Source of the DNA: Fimbriiglobus ruber
GTDB taxonomy: Bacteria > Planctomycetota > Planctomycetia > Gemmatales > Gemmataceae
DNA length: 64,000 nucleotides
Assembly (NCBI RefSeq): GCF_002197845.1
Contig: NZ_NIDE01000005.1
Coordinates: 372,001 to 436,000, forward strand
Reading direction: 5' to 3'
The notes under the pieces were generated by a model, which worked only from the letters and a program-made list of their open reading frames with translations, searched no databases and was not told the origin of the DNA. Position numbers and translations under genes: made by a program. The stretch's first letter is position 1. Each line of letters opens with the position of its first letter. Shown here one piece after another: positions 1 to 10,000 of this stretch.

Positions 1-207
1 ACCCTGCGGGCGTTCGTCGGTTACAACTTCCTCTACTGGTCGAACGTGATCCGCCCCGGCGACCAGATCGACCGGGTGATCGACCTGTCCTACGTCCCCA
101 ATTTCGGCAGCAACATCACGCCCAACCAGAACCGCCCGCTTCCGCTTTTCACGCAAACGGGGCTGTGGGCGCAAGGGATTCAATTCGGCGTTCAACTGCG
201 GTGGTGA
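1..207 (+). CDS. BBP7-family outer membrane beta-barrel protein, C-terminal end (5' cut by window)
   Basis: The first 207 bases read as 68 codons plus TGA, open from base 1. The peptide contains GYNFLYWSNV, RPGDQIDRVID and ends QGIQFGVQLRW. Alternating hydrophobic/polar residues and a terminal aromatic are typical of the last strands of an outer-membrane barrel. The GY-F-YWSNV..PGDQIDR pattern is the one I associate with the planctomycete BBP7 family. The N-terminal part is outside the window, so signal peptide and size cannot be judged. A 296-bp gap with a strong inverted repeat separates it from the next gene. Seen: reading frame and motif. Known: family pattern. Inferred: outer-membrane location. 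Confidence 0.72.
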   Translation, partial: TLRAFVGYNFLYWSNVIRPGDQIDRVIDLSYVPNFGSNITPNQNRPLPLFTQTGLWAQGIQFGVQLRW

Positions 208-362
208 CGCCGTCTGAGTAACACCCGAGCGAACCTTCCCGCGGCGCGCCAACGCTTTGGGACAAGTGACCGTCAGTGTTCGGACATTGTTCGGCGGTTG
301 CCGTTGTGCGCACCGATGACAAAGGCTATAGCCTTGGCCCCGGCGAATCGAGATCTGCGTGG

Positions 363-453
363 TTGCGCCCATTTGGAGTGCGGCGCTTGACCGCCGCTTT
401 GGTTTTTTAAAAGCAAAAGCGGCGGTCAAGCGCCGCACTCCAAATGGGCGCAA
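363..453. repeat. 38-bp perfect inverted repeat with 15-nt spacer
   Basis: Bases 363-400 are the exact reverse complement of 416-453, with a 15-nt A/T-rich spacer at 401-415. The arm begins TTGCGCCCATTTGGAGTGCG and ends in GCGGCGGT...-type sequence. It lies between the BBP7 end and the ATG at 504. It could act as a terminator for the upstream gene or could be a small palindromic mobile repeat. No clear flanking target duplication was seen, and no run of T follows it in either direction outside the spacer. Confidence 0.85.
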
Positions 454-503
454 GTGCCGGGCGACTTGTCACACAATCTCGCTCCCGCCCGAGGTTTACC
501 CGC

Positions 504-2156
504 ATGGGCGCCTCCCGCCTTTGCTTCATCCTGACCGGCGTACTCATGGCGACGTTCGCGGGCGTGCCGTCCGGTGTCCGCGCACAGGTGCCTCCGCCCC
601 CGCCCGCGCCGGGGCAAGATGCGGTGGCGGGGCAAGAGCCGGGCGTGGAAGTGTTGACCCGCGGGCAGGTCCACGAGGCGTTCGCGGCCACGACCGAGTT
701 CCCGGTCGCCGGGCCGGTAGTGCCGAAGGCTCCGCCGCAGCCGATCGAGGAGATGCCCCCAGACCAGCGGCCGGCCGGGCCGAACGTGCAGTGGTTGCCC
801 GGGTACTGGCACTGGGACGAAGAGCGGAACGACTACATCTGGATCTGCGGCTTTTGGCGGGTGTCGCCCCCCGGCAAGGTCTGGGTGCCGGGGAGTTGGC
901 GCGAGGTTCCGTGCGGGGTGCAGTGGGCCGCCGGCTTCTGGCAAGCGTCATTCAAGTCGCAGACCGCGCTCGAATTACTTCCACCTCCGCCGCCCCCGCC
1001 GGCATCGTCCGAAGTCGCGATCTCCCGGCCCCCGACCCCGACGAGCGTTTACGTTCCCGGGACGTATGTCTGGCAGGGCCGATACGTGTGGCAGCCGGGG
1101 AACTGGGTCGAGTACCTCCCGGGATTGGTGTGGGTGCCCGCGCACTTCCGCCGGGCGCCGGAAGGGTACGTGTTCGTCGAGGGGTACTGGGATTACCCGT
1201 TGGATGCCCGCGGGGTGCTTTACGCCCCGGTCGCATTTGACCAGGGCGTATGTACCCGCCCAGGGTACGTGTACACGCCGGTCTACGCGGTCTCCCCGTC
1301 GTGCATGTATGGGGCGATGTTCGTCCGCCGCGGGTACGGAACCTACTACTTCGGCGACTACTTCGACTCCCAGTACGCGACCGCCGGGTACACCGCCTGG
1401 TGTGGGTCCGCCAACGAGGCGACGTTCACCGTGTCGATCGATGTCGGGCCCGGGTTGTCCTACGACCCGTTGTGGGGCTACTACCGCGTCGCCTACCGGA
1501 CGGACCCGGAGTGGGCGGCGGCGGTCGGCAACGTGTACGCCGGCCGATACCGGGGTGACATCCCTCGACCCCCGCGGACCATCGCCCAGCAGACAACGAT
1601 CATTGGCAATATCACCCAGGTCAACGTCACGCACGCGGCCGTTGTCAACACCGTCATGGTCGCCCCGGTAAAGACCATCCAACGGACAAATACCACACTC
1701 GTCCTGACCCCGGTGAAACGGGAGGAAGCCGTTTACGAAGCGGCCCGCGTCCGGGAAGCCCGGGCTGCCGCGGTCCAACGACAACAGGCCGCGATGACCT
1801 GGACCACGGGCGCCTCGCCGCCGACCAGCGGGCCGTCGGCGGTCAAGGCGGCGGTTCCGCACGGACCGCTCGCGGTCAAAGCGGTGGGGTCGCACGCCGC
1901 TCCCGCGGGCAAGCCGTCGATTCTGCACGCGGTGGCCGCCCGGACTCGGATGATCGTCCCGGGCGCGAAACGCGCGCCTCCGCACGCGACCGAGGCACAC
2001 AAGGGCTCGCACGAGCACCCGTCCCTGGCCGAGATGGGAGGCCGTGTCCTTCTCCATCTTCTTGCCAAGGGCGCGGTTGCCGCTCTGGACGCGATGGCAC
2101 ACGAGCACGAGTACGAGCACGAAAAGGAACACGAGAAACATCACGAAAAAAAATAG
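504..2156 (+). CDS. YXWGXW repeat-containing secreted protein (paralogue 1)
   Basis: This is a 550-aa protein. I chose ATG 504 rather than the in-frame ATG at 444 because MGASRLCFILTGVLMATFAG..VRAQV is a good Sec signal peptide and the upstream start lies inside the inverted repeat. After a Pro-rich stretch come W-x-x-G-x-W-like units (WLPGYWHWDEERNDYIW, GFWRVSPPGKVWVPGSW, WAAGFWQ, then further units at about residues 195-260), the pattern of the YXWGXW/WXXGXW family. The C-terminus is His/Glu/Lys-rich (HEHEYEHEKEHEKHHEKK), which could bind metal or a polyanion. The next gene downstream is a clear paralogue in the same orientation, so this is a tandem duplication. The exact function is unknown. 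Export to the envelope or surface is inferred. Confidence 0.85.
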   Translation: MGASRLCFILTGVLMATFAGVPSGVRAQVPPPPPAPGQDAVAGQEPGVEVLTRGQVHEAFAATTEFPVAGPVVPKAPPQPIEEMPPDQRPAGPNVQWLPGYWHWDEERNDYIWICGFWRVSPPGKVWVPGSWREVPCGVQWAAGFWQASFKSQTALELLPPPPPPPASSEVAISRPPTPTSVYVPGTYVWQGRYVWQPGNWVEYLPGLVWVPAHFRRAPEGYVFVEGYWDYPLDARGVLYAPVAFDQGVCTRPGYVYTPVYAVSPSCMYGAMFVRRGYGTYYFGDYFDSQYATAGYTAWCGSANEATFTVSIDVGPGLSYDPLWGYYRVAYRTDPEWAAAVGNVYAGRYRGDIPRPPRTIAQQTTIIGNITQVNVTHAAVVNTVMVAPVKTIQRTNTTLVLTPVKREEAVYEAARVREARAAAVQRQQAAMTWTTGASPPTSGPSAVKAAVPHGPLAVKAVGSHAAPAGKPSILHAVAARTRMIVPGAKRAPPHATEAHKGSHEHPSLAEMGGRVLLHLLAKGAVAALDAMAHEHEYEHEKEHEKHHEKK

Positions 2157-2403
2157 GCGACTGCCGCCCGGACCCGGCGGATTGTCGCCCCATGAGACCG
2201 TCTCAAGAATCCGCGACTTTATGAGAGGCTCACCCCGAACGGCCGCGGTTGAGATTGTGCCCATTTCTCGCAGCCGTTAGAACCATGGCCCGGTAAACCG
2301 GGCGCGAAACTTTAACGAATCCGACCGGCGCAAGCGGCCCGTGCCGGAACTGTTTGGTTAACGGATCTTCCCCCGACTGTGGTGGCCCCGAGGGATTTTC
2401 TTC

Positions 2404-3984
2404 ATGCCAGTCTCCCGCTTCTACTTCGTCCTGGTCGGCATACTCGGGGTCGCCCTCGCGGGCGTGCCGTCCGGTACCTGCGCACAGGTTCCGCCCCCGC
2501 CGCCTCAACCGCCGGGCGATATTCCCCCGCCGCCCCCGATGCCGGAGCAGGTTCCGCCCCCGCCCGGCCCGGGTCAGGTGGCGGTGCCCGGGCAAGAACC
2601 GGGGATCGAGGTGCTGACCCGCGGGCAGGTCCACGAGGCGTTCGCGGCCACGGCCGAGATGCCGATCGCCGGGCCGGTGATCCCGAAGGTTCCGCCGCAA
2701 CCGATCGAGGAGATGCCGCCGGACCAGCGGCCGGCCGGACAGAACGTCCAGTGGCTGCCCGGGTACTGGCACTTCGACGAGGAGCGGAACGATTACATCT
2801 GGATCAGCGGCTTCTGGCGCGTCGCGCCCCCCGGCAAGGTCTGGGTGCCGGGGAACTGGCACGAGGTCCAGGGCGGGGTGCAGTGGGCCGCCGGGTTCTG
2901 GCAGTCGCCGCCCCAGTCGCAGCAACAGGTCTCGTTGCAGTACCTCCCGCCCCCACCCCCGCACCCAGAGGTCGTCGTCCCACCCCAACCGACCGCCACG
3001 AGTGTGTACATCCCCGGTACCTGGGTCTGGCGGGGCCGGTACGTGTGGCAGCCGGGGTTCTGGAACGAGTTCCGCCCGGGCTGGATGTGGGTGCCCTCGC
3101 ACTACCGTTGGACGCCCGTCGGGTACATATTCGTAGACGGATACTGGGACCACCCGCTGGACGGGCGGGGGATGATGTACGCCCCGGTCGCGTTCGCCCC
3201 GGGTGTCTACGCCCGGCCGGGTTTTGTGTACACGCCGGTCTACGCGGTCTCCCCGTCGTGCATGTACGGGGCGATGTTCGTCCGCAGCGGGCACGGGGCC
3301 TATTACTTCGGCGACTACTTCGGCCCCCGGTACGCGACCGTCGGGTACTCCGCCTGGTGCGGGTCGGCCAGCGGGACGACGTTCACCGTCGCCGTCGGTG
3401 TCGGCCGCGGGGTGCCGTACGACCCGATGTGGGGGTATTACCGCGTCGCCTACCGGTCGGACCCGGCCTGGATGGCGTCGGTCAACACCGTGTACGTCGG
3501 CCGGTACCGCGGCGACATCCCGCCGCCCCCGCGGACCATCGTCCAGCAGACGACGATCATTAACAACATCAACATCAACGTCGGCGTCGTGAACGTGAAC
3601 GTCGTCAACTCGGTCATGGTGGCTCCGGTGAGAACGATCCAGCGGACGAACGTGACGCTCGTGATGGCTCCCGTCCACCGCGAGGAGATTGTCCGCGAGG
3701 TGGCCCACGCCCGCGAACTGCGGGCCGTCGCCGTCCAGCGGCAGCGGGTCGAAGTGGGCCTCGTCGGCCGCCCGATCGGGGCCACGCCCCACGTGGTCGC
3801 GCTGGAAGTCCCGCACACGGTCGTGGCCCGAGCGGTCGTCGTCTCGCCCGGCGCTCGCGTGGTCGAACACGGGCCTCTTCACCCCGAAGTGGGCCGACCG
3901 GGCGTCATGGTCCCGGGTCACGGACCGATCCCGCCGAAGGTTCTTGAGAAGAAGATCGAAAAGAAGATCGAGCACAAAGAATAG
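2404..3984 (+). CDS. YXWGXW repeat-containing secreted protein (paralogue 2)
   Basis: This is a 526-aa protein. ATG 2404 gives a signal peptide (MPVSRFYFVLVGILGVALAG..TCAQV). A Pro-rich segment (PPPPQPPGDIPPPPPMPEQ) follows, then W-x-x-G-x-W-type repeats (WLPGYWHFDEERNDYIW, WVPGNW, WAAGFWQ, VWRGRYVWQPGFW, GYIFVDGYWDHPLDGRGMMY). It aligns along almost its whole length with the upstream gene at 504-2156 but lacks that protein's long His-rich tail, ending instead in EKKIEKKIEHKE. The 247-bp gap between the two genes shows no terminator, so they may share a transcript. A strong intrinsic terminator begins 24 bp after the stop. Role unknown. A secreted or envelope location is inferred. Confidence 0.85.
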   Translation: MPVSRFYFVLVGILGVALAGVPSGTCAQVPPPPPQPPGDIPPPPPMPEQVPPPPGPGQVAVPGQEPGIEVLTRGQVHEAFAATAEMPIAGPVIPKVPPQPIEEMPPDQRPAGQNVQWLPGYWHFDEERNDYIWISGFWRVAPPGKVWVPGNWHEVQGGVQWAAGFWQSPPQSQQQVSLQYLPPPPPHPEVVVPPQPTATSVYIPGTWVWRGRYVWQPGFWNEFRPGWMWVPSHYRWTPVGYIFVDGYWDHPLDGRGMMYAPVAFAPGVYARPGFVYTPVYAVSPSCMYGAMFVRSGHGAYYFGDYFGPRYATVGYSAWCGSASGTTFTVAVGVGRGVPYDPMWGYYRVAYRSDPAWMASVNTVYVGRYRGDIPPPPRTIVQQTTIINNININVGVVNVNVVNSVMVAPVRTIQRTNVTLVMAPVHREEIVREVAHARELRAVAVQRQRVEVGLVGRPIGATPHVVALEVPHTVVARAVVVSPGARVVEHGPLHPEVGRPGVMVPGHGPIPPKVLEKKIEKKIEHKE

Positions 3985-4008
3985 GATTTCCGGCACATCT
4001 CGCCGACG

Positions 4009-4054
4009 CACGGGTGGCCGCGGAAGAATCGTCTTCCGCGGCCACCCGTGTTTT
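4009..4054 (+). terminator. Rho-independent terminator after the YXWGXW pair
   Basis: A perfect 18-bp stem (4009-4026 with 4033-4050) closes a 6-nt AATCGT loop and is followed by TTTT. It starts 24 bp after the stop codon of the 2404-3984 gene. Confidence 0.9.
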
Positions 4055-4076
4055 CAGACGTGCGGTGTCGTCCGGT

Positions 4077-4135
4077 GGGACGCCGGCGTCCCGCCGATCC
4101 CGGTACAGAGACTGGTGGGACGCCGGTCCCACCAG
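4077..4135 (-). terminator. Palindrome plus hairpin downstream of modC
   Basis: Two related structures lie between the converging genes. One is a 16-bp perfect palindrome, GGGACGCCGGCGTCCC, at 4077-4092. The other is a 10-bp perfect stem (4112-4121 with 4126-4135) with a 4-nt loop. The second lies 41 bp beyond the modC stop on the minus strand and is a plausible operon terminator, although no clean T-run follows on that strand. Both contain GGTGGGACGCCGG, so one may derive from the other. Confidence 0.5.
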
Positions 4136-4175
4136 CTAAACACGACGAACGGGTATGACGACTTGACGACTCATT

Positions 4176-5267
4176 TCAACTGCCACGCGGGATGATGTGA
4201 ACCGCGGGCGCTTTAACCAGCGCCGTGACGACAGTCCCCGGCACGAGTCCGAGTTCGGCGCACGAGGGCCGGGTCACGAGGGCGACGAGCGGGAATCCGC
4301 AGTCGAGCGACACGCGCACCAGCGGCCCCTCCGCCGCGACCGCCGCGACCGTCCCGGGCAACCGATTCCGGGCGCTACTGGCCCCGGCCTCCCCGCCGAC
4401 AAGAACCACCTCTTCCGCCCGGATACACACGAAGACGTCGTTGGTCAGCGAATCCGGGGGAACGGCGAGCAAGCGGGCCGGACCGACTGCCACGACCGCC
4501 AGCCCGCTGTCGGCCCCGACGACGCGGCCGGGGACGACGGTGTCCGTCCCGACGATCCGCGCGACCGCCGCATCGGCCGGGCGGGCGAACACGTCCGCGA
4601 CCGGCCCGTCCTGACAGACCTTGCCGCGGTCCATGACGACGAGGTGGTCGGCCAATGCGGCCGCCTCGGTCCGGTCGTGGGTGACGACGATCGCGGGAAC
4701 GCCGAACCCCGCGAGAACCCGCCGGAGTTCCGGCCGCAGCCGCTCGCGGGTCGGGGCGTCCAGGGCCGAGAGCGGTTCGTCGAGCAGGAGGAGGCGCGGC
4801 CGGCAGACGAGCGCCCGGGCCAACGCGACCCGCTGCCGTTCCCCGCCCGACACCTGGCCCGGATAGCGATCGCCCAACCCGTTCAAGTGGAGAACGTCGA
4901 GGATGTCGGCGACCCGCCGAAATCGTTCCGTCCGCGACAAGCCGCTCAGCCCGTAAGCAATATTCCCGGCGACCGTCAGGTGCGGGAAGAGGGCGTAGTC
5001 CTGAAACAGGAACCCGACGCCCCGACGTTGGGGTGACAGAAAAATCCGTCGGTCGGCGTCCGACCACGTTTCCCCACCGAACACAAGCGTCCCGATTTCG
5101 GGCTTCTCCAACCCGGCCAGGCAGCGGAGGACCGTCGTCTTCCCACAGCCCGACGGCCCGAACAAAGCCGTGACCGAGAACTGGTCGGCCGGCCGCTCCC
5201 AATCCGCGCGAACGACGGTGCCGCCCGCGAACCGCTTCTCGAACCGGGCGACCAGGGCACTACTCAT
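4176..5267 (-). CDS. modC: Molybdate ABC transporter ATP-binding protein ModC
   Basis: This 363-aa ATPase energises molybdate import at the inner membrane. Start ATG 5267 is fixed by its 4-nt ATGA overlap with the modB stop; the open frame continues upstream but only as a shadow of modB. Visible motifs are Walker A GPSGCGKTT (residues 37-45), Q-loop Q89, signature VSGGERQ (139-145), Walker B LLLLDEPLSALD (159-170) and switch His197 in VTHD. The C-terminal ~65 residues (LPGTVAAVAAEGPLVRVSLD..) look like a single TOBE/Mop molybdate-binding domain. Context with modB and modA makes the assignment firm. A related oxyanion (tungstate) remains possible. Confidence 0.93.
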   Translation of the reverse strand: MSSALVARFEKRFAGGTVVRADWERPADQFSVTALFGPSGCGKTTVLRCLAGLEKPEIGTLVFGGETWSDADRRIFLSPQRRGVGFLFQDYALFPHLTVAGNIAYGLSGLSRTERFRRVADILDVLHLNGLGDRYPGQVSGGERQRVALARALVCRPRLLLLDEPLSALDAPTRERLRPELRRVLAGFGVPAIVVTHDRTEAAALADHLVVMDRGKVCQDGPVADVFARPADAAVARIVGTDTVVPGRVVGADSGLAVVAVGPARLLAVPPDSLTNDVFVCIRAEEVVLVGGEAGASSARNRLPGTVAAVAAEGPLVRVSLDCGFPLVALVTRPSCAELGLVPGTVVTALVKAPAVHIIPRGS

Positions 5268-5932
5268 ACCGGCTGCCCCCGCCGCCCCAATGCGTTGGCC
5301 GCGCACAACACGGCGAACGCGAACCCGAGCAGCGCCAGGGCCGTCCGCCCGGCCGCCGCGTAGTCGAGCGACTGCACGTCGTCGTACACCGCGACCGACA
5401 GCGTCCGCGTGACTCCCGGGATGTTCCCGCCGACCATCAGCACGACCCCGAACTCGCCGACCGTGTGCGCGAACGTCAGCACCAACCCGGCCAGGACGCC
5501 CGGCCACGCCAGCGGCAGCACGACCCGGACGAACGTGCCGGCGCGGGAGACGCCCAGGCACCACGACGCCTCCACCAGCCGGCGGTCCACCGCGGCGAAC
5601 GCGGCGGCGAACGGGCGGACGGCGAACGGCAGGTTGAACAGCACCGACCCGACGAGGATGCCGGCGAACGTGAACGGCAGCCGCCCCCCGGTCGCCGCCT
5701 CGTACCCGCGGCCAACGATGCCACCCGGCCCGGTCGTGAGGAGAATGTAGAACCCGAGGACGGTCGGCGGCAGGACCAGCGGCAGTGCGACCACGGCTTC
5801 GACGAGGAACTTCCCGCGCCAGCGAGTCGTCGCCAGCCAGTACGCGAGCGGCACGCCCAGGACGAACAGCACGGCCGTCGTACACGCCGCGAGTTGGGCC
5901 GTCACGCCGAGAGCCACCCAATCCACGCTCAT
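5264..5932 (-). CDS. modB: Molybdate ABC transporter permease ModB
   Basis: This 222-aa integral membrane protein has about five hydrophobic segments. The conserved EAA loop that docks on the ATPase is visible as EASWCLGVSRAGTFVRVVLP (residues 121-140), followed by the usual G-x-L-x-x-x-x-L-x-F-x-x-x-x-x-EFG pattern (TFAHTVGEFGVVLMVGGNIPG). Length and motif order match ModB. Its start overlaps the modA stop by ATGA (5929-5932) and its stop overlaps the modC start by ATGA (5264-5267), which points to translational coupling in a single modA-modB-modC transcript. Confidence 0.93.
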   Translation of the reverse strand: MSVDWVALGVTAQLAACTTAVLFVLGVPLAYWLATTRWRGKFLVEAVVALPLVLPPTVLGFYILLTTGPGGIVGRGYEAATGGRLPFTFAGILVGSVLFNLPFAVRPFAAAFAAVDRRLVEASWCLGVSRAGTFVRVVLPLAWPGVLAGLVLTFAHTVGEFGVVLMVGGNIPGVTRTLSVAVYDDVQSLDYAAAGRTALALLGFAFAVLCAANALGRRGQPV

Positions 5933-6717
5933 TCTCCCGGCAAGGTGAACCCGTACCGCTTCAAAACTTCCCGGCCCTCGGCGCCGGTGATGAACTCGCG
6001 AAGAGTGGCCGCGGCGGCCGGGTCGGCGGCCCCGGTGATGATGACGCCGCCTTGCTCCAGGCGCGGGTGGGCGTCGAGCGGGACCGGCCAGTACCGGCCC
6101 TTGTCCTTCATCCCGGGCGACAGCACCAGCGACAGGGCGATCACGCCGACGTCCGCCGCCCCGGATTCCACGAACTGGGCCGTCTGGGCGATGTTGTCGC
6201 CAAAGACGAGCCGGTCGCGTACGGCGTCATAAACGCCGAGCGATTTCAGCGCCGCCTCCGCCGCCCGACCGTAAGGCGCGACCTTCGGGTTAGCGATGGC
6301 GACCTTCTTCACCGTGGGGTCGGCGACGACCTTGATGCCGAGCCCGTCGAGGTCGAGCTTCGACGGGTTCGGCACCCACACGACCAAATGCCCGACGGCG
6401 TATTGAAACTCGGATCCCGCAACCGCCCGACCGCCGGCGACGAGCTTGCGCGGGTATTCGAAGTCGGCCGACAGGAACAGGTCGTACGGCGCCTGGTTCT
6501 CCAGCTGGGCGTAGAAGTTGCCGGACGCCCCATAGGTAGGGCTGACGGCAATGTCCGGGTGTTTGGCCCGGAACGCGGCGGCCAGGTCGTCGAAGGCGTA
6601 CTTCAAGTCGGCCGCCGCGGCGACCCGGACCTCGCGGCCGGCGGGAACGGGCTTGGCGCAGCCGGCCAAGGCAAAGACGAGGCCGATGAGCAGGGCGAGG
6701 ATTAGACGCGATCGCAT
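5929..6717 (-). CDS. modA: Molybdate ABC transporter substrate-binding lipoprotein ModA
   Basis: This 262-aa periplasmic binding protein is the first gene of the minus-strand modABC operon. It has a lipoprotein signal peptide MRSRLILALLIGLVFALAGC with a lipobox LAGC, so Cys20 would be lipidated. The mature part carries the ModA pattern AAADLKYAFDDLAAAF, YGASGNFYAQLENQAPYDLFLSADFEYPRKL and later VGVIALSL. It should bind molybdate (or tungstate) and deliver it to ModB. No strong Shine-Dalgarno is seen before the ATG. I could not recognise a ModE-type operator in the 350-bp upstream region. Confidence 0.92.
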   Translation of the reverse strand: MRSRLILALLIGLVFALAGCAKPVPAGREVRVAAAADLKYAFDDLAAAFRAKHPDIAVSPTYGASGNFYAQLENQAPYDLFLSADFEYPRKLVAGGRAVAGSEFQYAVGHLVVWVPNPSKLDLDGLGIKVVADPTVKKVAIANPKVAPYGRAAEAALKSLGVYDAVRDRLVFGDNIAQTAQFVESGAADVGVIALSLVLSPGMKDKGRYWPVPLDAHPRLEQGGVIITGAADPAAAATLREFITGAEGREVLKRYGFTLPGE

Positions 6718-7069
6718 GAAAACTTACTCTGACTTCCCTTGGTGTGCACGATAGGTATTCGTGGCACCGCGTGTACGGGTAACGTCATCTTAGCCAATCG
6801 GGAATTCACCAGGGCGTTCTTGCCAGCGTAGTGGCGACACGCCCTTCGGCACTGCACGTGTGTCTGATTTCGCCATTATGATCTGGATTCTGTGAGGCAG
6901 ACAGCAGGCTCGCGCACTGAACTACACAGTCGGCGGGCCGGAGGTCGTCACATTCAGCAAGAAAAACCGAAAAAACGTCGAGCGAGAACACGCGAAGCTT
7001 GAGCAGATTATCGTGGCGCTGTAGCATAACAGAGGATCGATAATCGCGATTATTTCTAGAGTTTCGCCC
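6718..7069. promoter_or_regulatory. Divergent intergenic region with a 14-bp palindrome
   Basis: This 352-bp gap lies between divergently transcribed modA and the giant gene at 7070. It should hold both promoters. The only clear element is the perfect palindrome ATAATCGCGATTAT at 7040-7053, ending 16 bp before ATG 7070, which could be an operator or start-site element. No open frame here looks real. Confidence 0.45.
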
Positions 7070-10000
7070 ATGAAACGCACCTGGCTGGGGGGATTGTTCC
7101 ACCGTACGACTCACCCCATCCGGCGGACGGCTGGGAGCGTGAGTTTGCGCGTCGGCCTGCTCGAGGACCGAATCGTTCCGGCTACGATCACCTGGGACAG
7201 TGCCGATCACCCCACCGGCGGCAGTCTGGAATCGGGTAGCAACTGGCTCGGGGGCGTTGCGCCCGGTCCCAACGACGACGCCGTCATCAATTTAACCCAG
7301 ACCGGTACCGTCACGGCGTCCGCAGCCGACGCCGTCAACAGCATCACAACGAACGCGAAGACGACACTCGAGATCACCGGAAGTTCGCTCGCGCTTGGGG
7401 CCGGGAATTCGACCTTCGGCGGTCCGGTTACCGTCGACGCGGCGGGAGCCCTGAACGTCAATCCCGGGGCGAACGTAACTATTGAAGAAAATATCACAAT
7501 CACAGTTGACGGATCATTGAATGTTGTAGATGCGAATTCGTTTGATATCGTGGGCGGTAGTCTCCAAACCGAAGGCATCGTGCTGAACGGCACCATGACG
7601 GTAACCGGTACCACCTTCGGCCTCTTGAACTCGATCTCGGGCGAAGGCGAGGCCGGCATCCAGGTCGACGCGGGCGGGCACCTGAGTACCCCGAACCAGA
7701 GCGCCGCCGTCACCAGTACCTTCAATTGGGACTTCATGACCTTCGCCAACGGGAGCGTCCTGAACGCCGGCGACATCCAAGACGACCACTTCCTGACCAC
7801 CCTGTACGTCCCGGTCACAGACGTCCCGTTGTTGGCCGACAACCTGGAATTCCAGGACGTCGACCTCAATTCCGGCAGCATGCCGGGCGCCGCCACGATC
7901 CACCTGGCCCCGCTCGGGACCGCCGACACGGTCAACCAGCGATACGTGTTCGACGGGTTGACCGCGTTCAACTCGGTATTGACGACCCCGTTCGTCGTCC
8001 CGTCCGGGGCGGCGCTGGACGTCGACCCCGGGGCGTCCGTGTTCGTCGGCCGGGGCGTGACGATCACGGTGAACGGGGCTCTGAATGTGACCGACGCGGC
8101 CTCGTTCGAGGCGGCCGAACACTCTGGGACCACCGCCGGCATCACGGTGAACGGGACCATGGCCGTGACCGGCACGACCTTCAGTATCACGGGCGGAGCG
8201 GGTGGCGACGTGGTGATCCAGGTCGGCGCGGGCGGACGCCTGAGTACCCCGAACCAGAGCGCCGCCGTCACCAGCACCTTCAACTGGGACGCCCTGGTCT
8301 TCGCCAACGGGAGCGTCCTGAACGCCGGCGACATCCAGGACAATTATTTCCACACAACCCTCTACATCCCCGCCCCGGACGTCCCGCTGTTGACCAACAA
8401 CCTGGAGTTCCAGGACATCGACCTCAACTCCGGCAGCGTGTCGGGCGCCGCCCCGGTTCATTTGGTCCCGCTCGGGACCGCCGACACGGTCAGCCAGCGG
8501 TACGTGTTTACCGGACAGGTCGGCTTCAACACCGTGAATACGGCGGTATTCGACATCCCGGCCGGGTCGACGCTCGACGTCGACCCGGGGGCGACCGTGT
8601 TGATCGAGTTCGACGTCACGATCCGCGTGTTCGGGGCTCTGAACCTGACCAACCCGGGCTCGCTCACCGTCCAGGAGAACGACGGGGCGATTCAGGGCAT
8701 TTCGGTCTCCGGCACCCTGACGGCGGTCGACACCGACTTCGACGTCGACGGGCAGGTGTTCAGCAACGCCTCGTCGAAAATCCTGGTCAACGCGGCCGGG
8801 CAGCTCAACGTCTCCGGCGGCAGTTTCAACTGGACCAGGATCTTGCTCAGCCCGCAGTCGGCCGCCACGATCCACCTCTTGACCCTCGGCGGCCAGCTTA
8901 CGGTCGACAGCACGGCGACGATCGCGATCAATCAGAACGACTTTTCGGCCGCCACCGTCGTCGCCTCGGGTTCGTCGACCGCCTTCATCAACTTGGTCGG
9001 GAACGACTGGGGCACGACCGACGATACCCAGATCCTGACCAAGATCACCGACCACCACACGAACGCCTCCCTCCCGACCGTCGTCTTCGATCCCGCCCTG
9101 TCCGCGGAACCGGCCGAGGTGTCGGCAACGCCGGCGGACATCGTTTACAGCAGGACCGCGGAAACCGTGCCCGTCAGCGCGACCGTAGCCGACACTTCCG
9201 GTCCCGTGAACGAAGGCACCGTGACGTTCCAGATCCTTGAGGGCAGCACGGTCGTCGGAACCACGACCGCGATCAACGTCATCGACGGGGCGGCCGCCAC
9301 CACCCTCACTCTCCCGACGGGAACCCCGGCCGGCACGTATACGATCCTGGCTTCGTACAGTGGGACCGCCAACTTCAGTAGCGACACCGACTCGAGCCAA
9401 TCTCTGACCATCACCCCGGCCCCGGTTACCATCGCCGGGATTACGGCCGCCGACAAGGTGTACGACCACACCACCGTGGCGACGCTGAATTCCGGAGGCG
9501 CGGCGGTGACCGGGGTCTTCCTCGGGGACGAGGTCAATCTGGTCACGACCGGGGCCGTGGGGACGTTCGCCGGCAAGGACGTGGGGACCGGCATCGGGGT
9601 CGCCGTGTCGGGCCTGACACTCGGCGGGGCCCAGGCTGGAGATTACACCCTGACCGAGCCGACCGCCACCGCCAGTATCACCCCGGCCCCGGTCACCGTC
9701 ACCGGGATCACGGCCGCCGACAAGGTGTACGACCAGACCGCCGCGGCGACCCTCGGGACGGCGGGGGCGGAGTTGAATGGGGTGTTCCCCGGGGACGGCG
9801 TCACGCTGTCTACCATCGGCGCGGTGGGAACATTTGCGGACAGAAATGTGGGAACCGGAATTGCGGTGGCGGTGACCGGTCTGACGCTCGGAGGAGCGCA
9901 GGTCGGGGATTACACCCTCATCCAACCGTCCACCACCGCCGGCATCACCCCGGCCCAAGTCACTGTCACCGGCGTGACCGCCGCCGACAAGGTGTACGAC

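Noticed and set aside
2230-4011. 593-codon minus-strand frame over the second YXWGXW gene
   Set aside because: Arg/Asp/Pro-biased shadow of a gene with signal peptide and family repeats on the plus strand.
5264-5921. N-terminal extension of modC to 5921
   Set aside because: The extension is out-of-frame modB sequence rich in Arg/Gly; the ATGA overlap at 5264-5267 fixes the start at 5267.
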